From Alistipes sp. ZOR0009 (lineage in GTDB: Bacteria; Bacteroidota; Bacteroidia; Bacteroidales; ZOR0009), in NCBI RefSeq assembly GCF_000798815.1, contig NZ_JTLD01000110.1, forward strand, positions 3,325 through 67,324: 64,000 nucleotides of DNA, read 5' to 3'. The translations under genes were made by a program, and so were the position numbers. Positions 32,099 through 42,600 of the stretch are shown here, one piece after another; positions within the stretch are counted from its first letter, which is position 1; every line of letters starts with the position of its first letter. Under the pieces are notes generated by a model. The model was given only the letters and a program-made list of their open reading frames with translations. It ran no database searches and was not told where the DNA came from.

Positions 32099-34795
32099 CT
32101 AAATCTTATTTTTATTTAGCAGCTTAAACAGCTCCCCAAAGATTAAGACTACAGCACCAGCAGCGGCAGCCACCAGCCATCCCTGTAGGTTGATATAGGT
32201 ATTGCCAAATGCAGTTTGAAGCACGGGCACGGCAGTTGTTGTCCACACTACCAGCATCCCAATTATGCTAGAAACGATTAGCGGCTTATTGGTAAGAGGA
32301 TTCATGGTAAACGCCGAAGCATTAAGCGAACGGTTGTTTAAGCTATTGAATAGGCGTGCAAAGATTAGGGTTAGGAAGAATAGCGTTTGTGATTCTACAA
32401 GTCCTAATCCGTAAACCTTATGAGCAAAGTAGTAAACTCCAAAAGTTACGATAGCAATAACAACGCCTAACGTCATAATACGAAGCAACCCTTTACCCGA
32501 AATGATACCTTCGGCCACCTTGCGAGGTTTACGTCCCATAATACCCGCTTCTGTAGGCTCTAAGCTTATTGCAATAGCAATAAGTCCATCCATAATAAAG
32601 TTTATAAACAGAATTTGAACAGGCGTCATTGGGAGCTCTAATCCAAAGGCAAACGCTAGCATTAGGGCAAAAACGGTTCCCGCATTACCGCTAAGTAGGA
32701 AAATAAGGAACTTCTTAATGTTCTCAAAAATGGTACGACCTTCTTCGACCGCAGAAACAATGGTAACAAAGTTGTCATCGGTAAGAATCATATCAGCAGC
32801 TTCCTTACTTACATCGGTACCAGTTATACCCATTGCCACACCAATGTTAGCCTTCTTAAGTGCTGGAGCATCGTTTACTCCATCCCCAGTCATGGCGGCA
32901 ACGTTACCTTGGTTCATCAACGACTCCACAATACGAAGCTTATGCTCTGGAGCAATACGAGCAAACACTGAAGCCTCATTCACCGCCTTATCAAGTTCAG
33001 ACTGGCTCATGTTAGCAACCTCTACACCTGAATAAACCTGCGAGTCCCTATCAGCAATCTTCAACTCCTTGGCAATTGCAAACGCGGTTGCCTTATGGTC
33101 GCCTGTGATCATTATGGTACGAATACCTGCCTTCTTACAGGTTGCAATGGCAGGTTTCACCTCCTCACGTGGAGGATCAATCATAGCCACAAAACCAGCA
33201 AGGGTTAAATCTTTCAATATCGATTCGTCGAGCGCTACATCGTCGGCCACAAAAGAGTAGGCTACCGCAATAACACGTAATGCCTGCGAAGCAAACTCGT
33301 CGGTAACCTTCAGAATATTTGTTTCGATATCGGAGGTAATTGTAACAGCACCAGCGCTAGTATCAACCTTCGAACATTTACCTAGTATCACCTCAAAAGC
33401 GCCCTTAAGGACAATCAGTTTCCCGGCATCCGTCTTATGGGCCGTCGCCATATATTTTTTATCGGACGAAAAAGGAATCTCCTCTACACGAGGGTTATTA
33501 CGCTCGACAGCAATCGTATCTATATGCGCCTTCTTTGCCGCTGTAACAATTGCACCTTCGGTTGGATCGCCAAGCACGTCCCACCCCTCCTCTGTAAGCT
33601 TCAGCTCGGCATCGCTACATAGGATTCCATAGGTAAGCACCTTCGAAAGAATCGCGTTATCGACATGGGTTACTTTGCTTCCCTTGTGCTTAACTGCACC
33701 TTCGGGCGAATACCCACTACCATCTACATCAAAAACTAAGCTGTCAGCAAATACCTTGCGGATAGTCATTTCATCCTTAGTTAGCGTTCCCGTTTTATCG
33801 GTACAGATAACGTTAACGGCACCCAAGGTTTCCACTGCAGGAAGCTTACGAATAAGCGCCTGGCGCTTAACCATTCGCTTTACGCCCAAAGCCAAACCTA
33901 TGGTTACCACCGCAGGCAATGCTTCTGGGATGATAGCAACCGCTAGCGCAACAGCCCAAATAAAGGCATCGAGAATGGTACCTCCATTAAAGATATAAGA
34001 GAATGTAGATAGCGCCAATGCCACCACAATGGCAATAATGCCTATTTGGCTTCCCAGCTTATCCAAGTTCTTTTGAAGAGGCGTCTGCTCCGTTTTTGTA
34101 TTTTGAAGTAAAGACGCTATTTTCCCAAACTCCGTATTAGCCCCAGTTCCTACAACTATTCCTTTCCCTCTTCCATGCGAAATTGAAGTCCCCATAAAGA
34201 GAAGATTCTTTCTATCACCAAGAGGAACATTATCACCTTCAATAGCGGCAGTCATCTTCTCTACCGCCAAAGATTCTCCCGTAAGAGCAGCTTCCTCTAC
34301 CTGTAGGTTATTACTCTCGATAATACGGATATCGGCGGGAACCTTGTTTCCGTAATTCACCACCACAATATCGCCAGGCACCAAATCTGACGCCGGAATT
34401 TCGGTTGTTTCTCCATCACGAATAACAGTTGCTGACGGAGATGCCATGCGACGAAGCGCCTCCAGCGCCTTACCTGCCTGAAACTCCTGCAGCGTACCAA
34501 GCACTGCAGCAAGAATTACTATGATAAAAATAGAAATAGACTCGACCTGCTTACCTAGTATCAACGAAATTGTAGCCGAAACTAGTAGCACTATAATTAG
34601 CACATTGATAAACTGCGAAGCAAGTATTGACAACAACGAAGCCTTCTCCTCTGCAGCCAGCTCGTTCTTGCCATAATCCTCCAATCTCCGAGCAGCCTCA
34701 TCTCTAGTTAACCCCTTTTCCTGAGTTTTCAAATCGGATAGCACATCGGAAACTTCCACGGTGTGCCATTGCTTAAGATGTTTTTCTGTTCCCAT
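32099..34795 (-). CDS. P2-type cation-transporting ATPase (calcium-pump-like)
   Basis: 898 residues. Order: N-terminal cation ATPase domain (WHTVEVSDVLSDLKTQEKGLTRDEA), paired membrane helices, actuator domain with TGES (near LTGESLAVEK), TM4 with the ion-site motif IPEALPAVV, phosphorylation site D333 in CTDKTGTLT, nucleotide domain (KGAFEVILGKCS), hinge MTGDGVNDAPALKKA, and a C-terminal six-helix part. This is the SERCA/PMCA-like P2A-P2B layout; PEALP instead of PEGLP is common in bacterial calcium pumps. It most likely exports Ca2+ or Mn2+ from the cytosol. It is a single gene with its own terminator; the metal genes downstream are a separate unit. Confidence 0.92.
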   Translation of the reverse strand: MGTEKHLKQWHTVEVSDVLSDLKTQEKGLTRDEAARRLEDYGKNELAAEEKASLLSILASQFINVLIIVLLVSATISLILGKQVESISIFIIVILAAVLGTLQEFQAGKALEALRRMASPSATVIRDGETTEIPASDLVPGDIVVVNYGNKVPADIRIIESNNLQVEEAALTGESLAVEKMTAAIEGDNVPLGDRKNLLFMGTSISHGRGKGIVVGTGANTEFGKIASLLQNTKTEQTPLQKNLDKLGSQIGIIAIVVALALSTFSYIFNGGTILDAFIWAVALAVAIIPEALPAVVTIGLALGVKRMVKRQALIRKLPAVETLGAVNVICTDKTGTLTKDEMTIRKVFADSLVFDVDGSGYSPEGAVKHKGSKVTHVDNAILSKVLTYGILCSDAELKLTEEGWDVLGDPTEGAIVTAAKKAHIDTIAVERNNPRVEEIPFSSDKKYMATAHKTDAGKLIVLKGAFEVILGKCSKVDTSAGAVTITSDIETNILKVTDEFASQALRVIAVAYSFVADDVALDESILKDLTLAGFVAMIDPPREEVKPAIATCKKAGIRTIMITGDHKATAFAIAKELKIADRDSQVYSGVEVANMSQSELDKAVNEASVFARIAPEHKLRIVESLMNQGNVAAMTGDGVNDAPALKKANIGVAMGITGTDVSKEAADMILTDDNFVTIVSAVEEGRTIFENIKKFLIFLLSGNAGTVFALMLAFAFGLELPMTPVQILFINFIMDGLIAIAISLEPTEAGIMGRKPRKVAEGIISGKGLLRIMTLGVVIAIVTFGVYYFAHKVYGLGLVESQTLFFLTLIFARLFNSLNNRSLNASAFTMNPLTNKPLIVSSIIGMLVVWTTTAVPVLQTAFGNTYINLQGWLVAAAAGAVVLIFGELFKLLNKNKI

Positions 34796-34935
34796 TTATT
34801 TACGCATTAGCATTACTTTACACGTTGACTTGAGTTCGTTATAAAAGTAAGCAATAGCGAGCATATTTTTTACATGCAACCATCTTTTTGACAAGAGATA
34901 GGAGATGTGATATTTGATTTTTAGCCATTAAACAG

Positions 34936-34963
34936 AAAAAGGCCACCTTAAGGTGGCCTTTCT
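34936..34963 (-). terminator. Terminator of the OmpH-like gene
   Basis: Perfect 24-bp palindrome, arms AAAGGCCACCTT / AAGGTGGCCTTT (34938-34961), followed on the minus strand by TT. Confidence 0.85.
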
Positions 34964-34981
34964 TATATCATCAGGTTAAAT

Positions 34982-35575
34982 CTACTTGCTGCTATCGTAT
35001 TTGCTATTAAGACCCTTTACTACATCGCTAGTAATATCTAAGGCCTTATTTCCAACAAGTACAGGTCCACCATATAGAGTCGTACTAATAATCATAGAAT
35101 ACCCTTTAGTCTTGTTGTACTCTTGCAGAAATTCAACAATTTTAGCATGGATATTACGAAGAGCCACCTGTTGTTCTTCGGCTAGCTGCATGCGGTATTG
35201 GTTCTCTTGCTGAGAAAGCGACTGCTGCTTTTGTTGTAATTTCCCTTGCATATCTTCTGCCTGAGAGCGGGTAATTAACCCCTTTTGAGCCTTATCTTGG
35301 AAATCTACAGCTTCACGTTGAAAGCTCTGTACCTTCGAACCAAAATCAGCTTCGATTTTCTTTGTTTTATCTTCTAGTTTCTTATTTAAATCTGTAGCCA
35401 TATCATATTTAGCCACAAGAGTATCAATATTTACGTAAGCAATGGTGCCACCATTCGAACCTGCAGGAGCTACGACTTGTGGTTCTGAGCTACCACCCTT
35501 AACGAAGAAAAGTACGTAAAGCGCCACAACGGCTACTGAAATGATCACATAAAAAATTAAAGCTCCTTTTTTCAT
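34982..35575 (-). CDS. OmpH/Skp family periplasmic chaperone-like protein
   Basis: 197 residues. An uncleaved-looking N-terminal membrane segment (about 5-25), a low-complexity linker, then the Skp pattern: a short beta start 'IAYVNIDTLVAKYD', a long helical coiled-coil hairpin (about 60-150, rich in Q, K and E), and a return beta segment 'GYSMIISTTLYGGPVLVGNKALDITSDVVKGLN'. Skp/OmpH proteins hold unfolded outer-membrane proteins in the periplasm. The membrane anchor in place of a cleavable signal is common in Bacteroidota copies. It is downstream of the PorP/SprF gene on the same strand but has its own promoter-like TATATTTG. Confidence 0.88.
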   Translation of the reverse strand: MKKGALIFYVIISVAVVALYVLFFVKGGSSEPQVVAPAGSNGGTIAYVNIDTLVAKYDMATDLNKKLEDKTKKIEADFGSKVQSFQREAVDFQDKAQKGLITRSQAEDMQGKLQQKQQSLSQQENQYRMQLAEEQQVALRNIHAKIVEFLQEYNKTKGYSMIISTTLYGGPVLVGNKALDITSDVVKGLNSKYDSSK

Positions 35576-35600
35576 ACAGTTTAGATTTTCGTGTTTGATG

Positions 35601-35608
35601 CAAATATA
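35601..35608 (-). promoter_or_regulatory. -7 box of the OmpH-like gene
   Basis: On the minus strand an exact TATATTTG, 25 nt before the start. No convincing -33 box. Confidence 0.45.
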
Positions 35609-35664
35609 TACGAATTTCTTTACGCTATACCGCTTTACTCCAAAAAATAGGCTCTTTTAGAAGG

Positions 35665-36648
35665 CTAGAATTCTGGACAAGGAACAGCTTTCCACCTTTT
35701 TCGACCAACGGTGCTAAATTCGTAAGTAATAGAAATCTCGTGAGCACCGCCAGAGTCTACTCCAAAATTGGACAAAGTAAGATCGTAACTATATCCTATA
35801 TTAAAATTAGGAACCTTAATACCAATAAGAAAGGCTAAAGCATCAGTCCCAAAATCGCTTTTAACAACGGGGATACCACGATACCATACTCCAACCATTA
35901 GGGGCTGCTTATACCAGTATAGCCCCACATCAAATTGCTTATGGCTAGCCTGCTGCTTATAGTTAAAAGCAGCCGTAACGCTCTCACGAACGGTACGCAT
36001 GTAGTATCCTTTAATTACAAAACGGTAGCCTCCATGAACTGAAAACTTCATAGGCAGCCGATCCTCCTGCCCCAACAAACTCCTATCTGGACGAAGCATA
36101 TGGTCTGCAGCAACCCCCATCCAAACATTGTTACCAACAAGCAACGCAGATGCTGAAAAGTCTAACTCCCTATTCGACATCTTTCCATTTAAATTTGTGG
36201 TTGATGATGTAGGGCCTCCAGGGATCATTTCGTCTACAAATTTGGCTCCAGACATATCAACTGAGCGCTGAGAGTAGTAAAATCCCGCTCCAGGTCTTAC
36301 ATACCATTCATAGGTAATAGGAATATTGTATGAATACAGCAAACCGACAGATGTCGTTGCTAAATTCAAGGCTCCAGCTCCATCCCTCATAGCAATAAGG
36401 CCTAAGCCGCTTTTAATGTTGTAAAAATAGTGATCGAGCGAAATATTATAGGTATTGAACGGCTTGGCAATTCCATTCCACTGATTTCTAAAACTCGCAG
36501 AAACCCTCGAATCTTTTACCGCCCCAGCAAAAGAGGGCGATAAGTAGAGCGTGTTGGCGTAAAACTGCGTAAACTGAGGATCCTGTGCCTTTGAAAGCAT
36601 TGCTCCACAAAGCAACACTACCAATAATAAAAATCTTTTAAAACTCAT
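35665..36648 (-). CDS. PorP/SprF family outer-membrane protein, partner of the PKD giant
   Basis: 327 residues: signal peptide (to KAQDPQFTQ), then 'DPQFTQFYANTLYLSPSFAGAVKDSRVSASFRNQWNGI', the PorP/SprF opening, and a barrel to the end ('INIGYSYDLTLSNFGVDSGGAHEISITYEF', where the GGxHE block is characteristic). It starts 17 bp after the stop codon of the giant PKD gene. This is the same order as sprB-sprF in Flavobacterium, where the SprF-type protein is required for the export of its type B cargo. It is a second family member besides 1934-2878 and probably a dedicated partner. Confidence 0.94.
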   Translation of the reverse strand: MSFKRFLLLVVLLCGAMLSKAQDPQFTQFYANTLYLSPSFAGAVKDSRVSASFRNQWNGIAKPFNTYNISLDHYFYNIKSGLGLIAMRDGAGALNLATTSVGLLYSYNIPITYEWYVRPGAGFYYSQRSVDMSGAKFVDEMIPGGPTSSTTNLNGKMSNRELDFSASALLVGNNVWMGVAADHMLRPDRSLLGQEDRLPMKFSVHGGYRFVIKGYYMRTVRESVTAAFNYKQQASHKQFDVGLYWYKQPLMVGVWYRGIPVVKSDFGTDALAFLIGIKVPNFNIGYSYDLTLSNFGVDSGGAHEISITYEFSTVGRKRWKAVPCPEF

Positions 36649-36665
36649 AACAAAAATCCTCTTGT

Positions 36666-39600
36666 TTAGCGAAGCAATGTTACATCACCTCTAACATCAT
36701 ATGTCTTACCATTTGTATATCGACCTGTTGCTCGATATACATACACCCCTTGCTCACAAAGTTTTCCCTTATAGTAGCCATCCCAACCTACATTAATATC
36801 ATTGCTTTCAAATAGGAGATTCCCCCAACGATTGTAGATAAGGAGCCTGTACACCACAACACCAGCACTTACAGGATGGAAAACCTCATTTTTATAATCT
36901 GGAGTTTCAAAGACTCCGCCATTTCCACCGTTTATGTTAGGAATAAATGCATTAGGGAATTTAATAATCCCTTCGCCAATAACCTTTACACCTGCTTTTA
37001 CCAGCGTATCATCAACACAACCGTTGGCTGATGTTGCAGTTAATCGGACATCATAGTTCCCTAAATTTTTGTACAAATATTCTGGTGATTGAACCGTTGA
37101 AGATCCAACGCCATCCCCAAAGTCCCATGAGAACGTAGAACCTTCAGTCGATGTATTATAAAAATGCACCTTCGCTTCTGGCAGCATAGCCTCCGCTGGA
37201 GCCAACTTGAAGCTGGCTATAGGATTCGGGAAAACATCGAGCGTATGGTAGGAATATGTTGTCCCTCCATCGCCTTTTACAGTTAGCTGAACATGATACT
37301 TCCCTGGTTTAGGATACGTATGCTTAGGACTCTCCTCTGTAGACTTAGTTCCATCTCCAAAATCCCACTCCAAAGATTTATAGTACTTAGCCTGATGCAT
37401 AAACTGTGTTTCTAAAGGCGCACAGCTACTACTTGTAGTTGCGGAAAAGATAGATATAGGAACACCTGGCTTTAAATACAAAAATTGAGTCATCTCATCT
37501 TTACAATTCCCATTGGAAACCTTCAATGTTACATTGTACTTATACTCATTAGCCTCAGGTCCCCATGTCTTATAGGTATAGACAGGTGGAGTTATACCGA
37601 CATACTTACCTCCATCACCAAAAGTCCACTCATAGTTCCAATTTGGAGACATTGGAGCGGTTTTATTCGTAATCAAGAATGACGCATCGGGATAGGTTCG
37701 CAAAGGAGGTTCTATTGTAAAGTATGCTGTTGGCGCTGCAAATACCGTAAAATCTTTAGTAGAAGAGTTTACGCATCCAAATTCTGATTTTGCAGTCAGC
37801 TTAACCCTAAACGTCTTGTCATCCTGACTTAAATTTTGAAATACATGGCTAGGCGAAGCAATATGAGCAGTAACTCCATCAGCAAAATCCCAGTCAAAAT
37901 AGGTTGCATTCTTCGACTCATTGGCAAAAGTTACTGTAAGAGGATTACATCCTGCATCTGAAGGTGTGTAACTAAACAACGATTTCACATGAGGATAAGT
38001 ATACACCTTTTGCGAGGTGCTGTCTTTACAGCCAAAATCGCTCACAACTTTTTGCCAAACAATAGTCTCCTTCGTTACATCATTCAAGTTGTCTATACTA
38101 AACTGAACGTTAGAATTTCCATTGCGAACAATAGAATTATCTCTATCAGCATCCAACCAAAAGATGTAAGACGGCATTGCTCCTACCGATAAATTCTTAA
38201 CATCAACACTAAAAGGAGCACAACCAGTTGAAGTGCCAATTACCATTTGAGCCTTAGGTACAGGACGAACAACTACTGTTTTAGTCGTAAAATCTGTACA
38301 CCCATGAGCCGAACTAGATCGAAGTTGAACTGAATAACTTTTATTCTGAGTATTCGATAAGTTAGTAAATGTAAATTTGGGATTGGCCTCTGCCGAGCTC
38401 CCTAAATCACCAAATGTCCAACTATACGAAGTTGCATTACTGAATGATTTTGTACGATTAGTGAAGTTTACCACGAGCGGGTTACATGCTTCAGTAACAT
38501 CCATATCGAAATCACTATGCGTTCCTGGGTAGACATTCACAGAACGTTCGACCTCCTTAAAGCATCCTGCATCGCCCTTATAGAACACTTTCAACTTAAT
38601 TTTTTCAGTTTGTATACTATAATCGGGCGTTGAATTAATAAAATTCAAAGTAGGAATCTGCTGCGTTGTATTCTGTCCATTTGACCCCAAAGTCCACTCA
38701 TAACGATAGGCGGAAGATGGATAAGCATTCGTTACATTCACGGCCAAAGGAGTACACCCATCTATCTTATCTAAAGAAAAATCGGCCATTACCTTAGGGA
38801 AAACATCAACACGCTTAGTTGAAGTGCTGGTACATCCATCAGCATTTCTGGAGACTAACGTAACATTATAAATCTTCACATTTACGGTATCCGTATTGTT
38901 GTAAACAATAGGATCTGGAGTAATCTTTGAAGATGTTATACCATTACCAAAAGACCAAGTATAGCCAGAGGCTCCTGTTGTATTGTTTGTAAATGAAACC
39001 GTCAACGGATTACATCCTCTATTGGAGCTCAAATCAAAAGCAGATTTAACTTCGGGCTGTGCATCTACAGTTTTTGTTGCCTCCGCAGAACATCCAGTTG
39101 TGACATCGCGAGCGATAAGTTTCATCGTATAGGTATTAGTCGCCGCTCCCTCATTATAAATATAAGTTCGGAATCCATTTTTATCGGTAGTCAATGTGTC
39201 GCGCTTTGTTCCATTAACCGAATGGCCAAAATCCCAACTAAACTCGGTTCCATTCAAGGAGGCATTCGTTACATCAATTGGAAATGGCGTACATTTTGAG
39301 GGCTGAGTAAAAGTAAAGGCCGCCTCCACCTTGGGATACACATTTATTGTTCTATTAGCAATAGCCTTACATCCCTTCTGATTTACAGCCGTAACCGCCA
39401 CTGTATAAGCCTTAGTGACTGCACCTCTATTGATAAACGTATGGTTAACAACCTCATCAACCGCAGCCGTTTTGGCCGATTCTCCATCTCCAAAATCCCA
39501 TGCGTAGGCGAGAACTCCACCTGTCGAAGTATTAGTAATTGAAATTGGCAGATCTGAACATCCTGCTATTTTATCAGGCGTAAATGATGGTATTACGCGA

Positions 39601-42600
39601 GGATATACAGTTAGGGTTCTTGTAAACACATCTGAACAAGAAGTATTCTTATCAACAACGGTTAATGAAATTGGATAATTTTGAATCGTATTAGGAGATT
39701 CGCTATCAATAATTTTATCAAACGCGGCTTTATCAGACTTTACCTCTTTCTGAGGAACCGCCCCAATTGTATGCCCGTAATCCCACTGAAACTCCTGACC
39801 ATTAAGCGATGTGTTGGTTAGCTTCACCCTAACAGGCGTACAAATATCCAACTCGTCTAACGTAAAGCTAGATTCGACACGAGGAACGATTGTAACATCC
39901 TGAACAACTTCAGCAATACAACCAATAGCATTTACCGCTTTCAATCGAGCATTAAATATTCTATCCGCAGCATTTCTATTAAGGTAGGCATGTTTTACAG
40001 GATCCAACTTATCGGTACTATAGGTTGAAGATTCATCACCAAATGTCCAGCTGTAGCCATTCGCGCCTGTCGTTTTATTTTCGAAGGACACAATCCCCTT
40101 ACACTTATCTACAACAGTTGCCACAAACGAGGGAACAACACGAGGATAAATTGTAATATCACGAGTGGATACGGCAGAGCACCCCGTATTTTTATCGGTA
40201 ACCGTGAGCGTTATGGTATAGGTTAGCACATTCGAAGGCTCTTCGCTATCCAATATCTTCTCAAAAGGATTTTTACTTGTGCGCGTTTCAACCTGAGCAA
40301 CACCACCAATAGTATGGCCGTAATCCCACTTAAATTCGGTTCCATTTAGCGAAGAGTTTACCAAATTTACCTTGACTGGAGTACATTTCTCCAATACATC
40401 AAATGTAAAAGAGGATTCCACCCTAGGTTCTATGGCAACAGAAAATGTTTGTATCGATTTGCACCCCTTGTCATTTTCTGCCGTCAATACTGCGCTAAAG
40501 GTCTTTTGTGCGGCCGTTCTGTTTTCGTACACATGCTTTACGGGTGCTGTTGTAGTCACATTTAGCGACTGTCCATCACCAAAATCCCATGTATACTTTG
40601 TGCTTCCTTTAGAGGTATTCGTAAAGGTAACAGTTCCCGTACATTTGTCGTCAACAGTAAAAGCACCCTTTGCCTCAACTCGTGGATTAACGGTAATGGT
40701 TGCACTTGCCGCAGTTGCCTGGCAAACTCCTCCTGCATTGGTAGCAACCATCGAAATCGTATAATTCTGAGGAGCAGCCGTTACATTATCATAGTTTACC
40801 GTAAACGGAGTTCCAGTTGTTTTAGTTGCCGTTCCATTTCCAAAGTTCCAAACATAAGAAGTTGCACCCAAAGAGTTTGGAGTAATTGTCACATCAAATG
40901 GAGTACAAACGGAAGGCTGTTCAAGCGTAAAAGCCGCCTTTAAGAATGGGTAAACCGTAACTGGTTTAGTTTTAGAGGCAGAACAACCATATATGGAGCT
41001 AACTGTTAACGTCGGATTAAACAGCACATTGTTAATCGGATCAAAATTATTGTACGTATGAGAAACATTTGCACCAACACCCGTACCAGCATCATCAAAC
41101 GACCAAGAGTAGTCGTACTTTGCCTCTGCCGTTGATGCTCTAAAAGCAACTGGCAGCGGATTACATCCCAAATTTTTGTCTAACGAAAAATCGGCAACAG
41201 GCTGAGGGTACACTCTCGCAAAATGAGAATTTGTTTCAAAACATCCACCCTCATTGGTAACTTTCAGATCTATAGAATAGTCCTTAGGATCTGCGGTTGT
41301 ATTCGCAAAAGAATGCTGCCTCTCTAATACAAATCCATTTTCAACTAAAACAGGAGATCCGTCGTTAAAAGTCCACTCGTACTTATTTGCAGGATTTCCT
41401 TTTGATGTATTTACAATAGTCGCATTAAAAGGAGCACAACCTCCTAAGTCTTTAACAACAAAGTTTGGATCAATCTTAGAGTAAACAGTTATAGTTGTAG
41501 GCAAGGTATAAACGCTCTGGCAACCATCATCAGATTTAGCGGTTAACTTTACGCTATAGTTTACAGGAGCAGTAGTATTGTTATAGTAGGTATGAATTGG
41601 ATTCTTGTCTGAGGAAGTCATTCCATCACCAAATTCCCAGTAAAAACTCGTAGATCCAGCGGATGAGTTGTTTGTTATGTTAGCTATAGTCCCGTCACAA
41701 GTTTTTGTACTTCCAAATGTAAAAAGAGCATTCACGTACGGCAGAATCGTAACCGTTTCCTGATGAGTATCCTTACAACCTCCAGCGCCTGTAACCTCAA
41801 GTTGTATTGTCCGCACATCTTTAGATGATTGATTTGCAGTAGAGTTAGCACCTGTAATTATGTGTACATTGGGATCTGTAGGCGACACATGCGAAAATCC
41901 GTTGGCAGCCCAATTCCACGTTTTAGAAGCAATCATACCCGAAGATGCATCTGTAATTACTGCCGTAAAATCGGGATTAGGACAACCTGTATTTTTATCA
42001 AGCGTAAAATATGCATCAACTTTACCGTACACGTCAATAGTATCTTTCGCAACCGACTTACAACCATACTTATTCATCATAGTCAAAGTCACGTCATGCG
42101 TCTTTTTTGCCTTATCTAGAACTGTAAATTCATGTTGAACAGACAGATTCTTCGTATTTAAGCTAACACCATCGCCAAAATCCCAAATAAAGGAGATATC
42201 CCCAGCTGGTAATGCCGTTGTTGGGGACGTATTTTCAAACTTTACTGTACGCGGAGAACAATATGTAGGAGTTGGATCAACCCGATTCAAAGATGCAGTT
42301 ACAGCAGGATAAACCGTAATCTGCTTTTCAATAATGCTCCCGCAGTAGCCTGCGTTTTTTGCTACCAGCTGAACAGTGTAGGTAATAGGCTTATCCGTAT
42401 TATTGACATAATCATGGGTAAATTCCTCTACAAGGCCTGCTGGATCAAATTTACTAGAAGAAGCAACCGTCCCATCACCAAAATTCCAGTCGAGGAGCGC
42501 GGCATTTAACGACGTGTTTTTAAAAGTAACTTTTAAAGGAGAACATCCTGTAATATTATCAACACTAAAATTCGCATTGATTGGATCAAAAATTTCTACA

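Noticed and set aside
32099-34795. Copper-exporting P1B ATPase belonging to the metal set
   Set aside because: It has no N-terminal CxxC metal domain and no CPC motif; IPEALP in TM4 and the overall build fit a P2 calcium-type pump.
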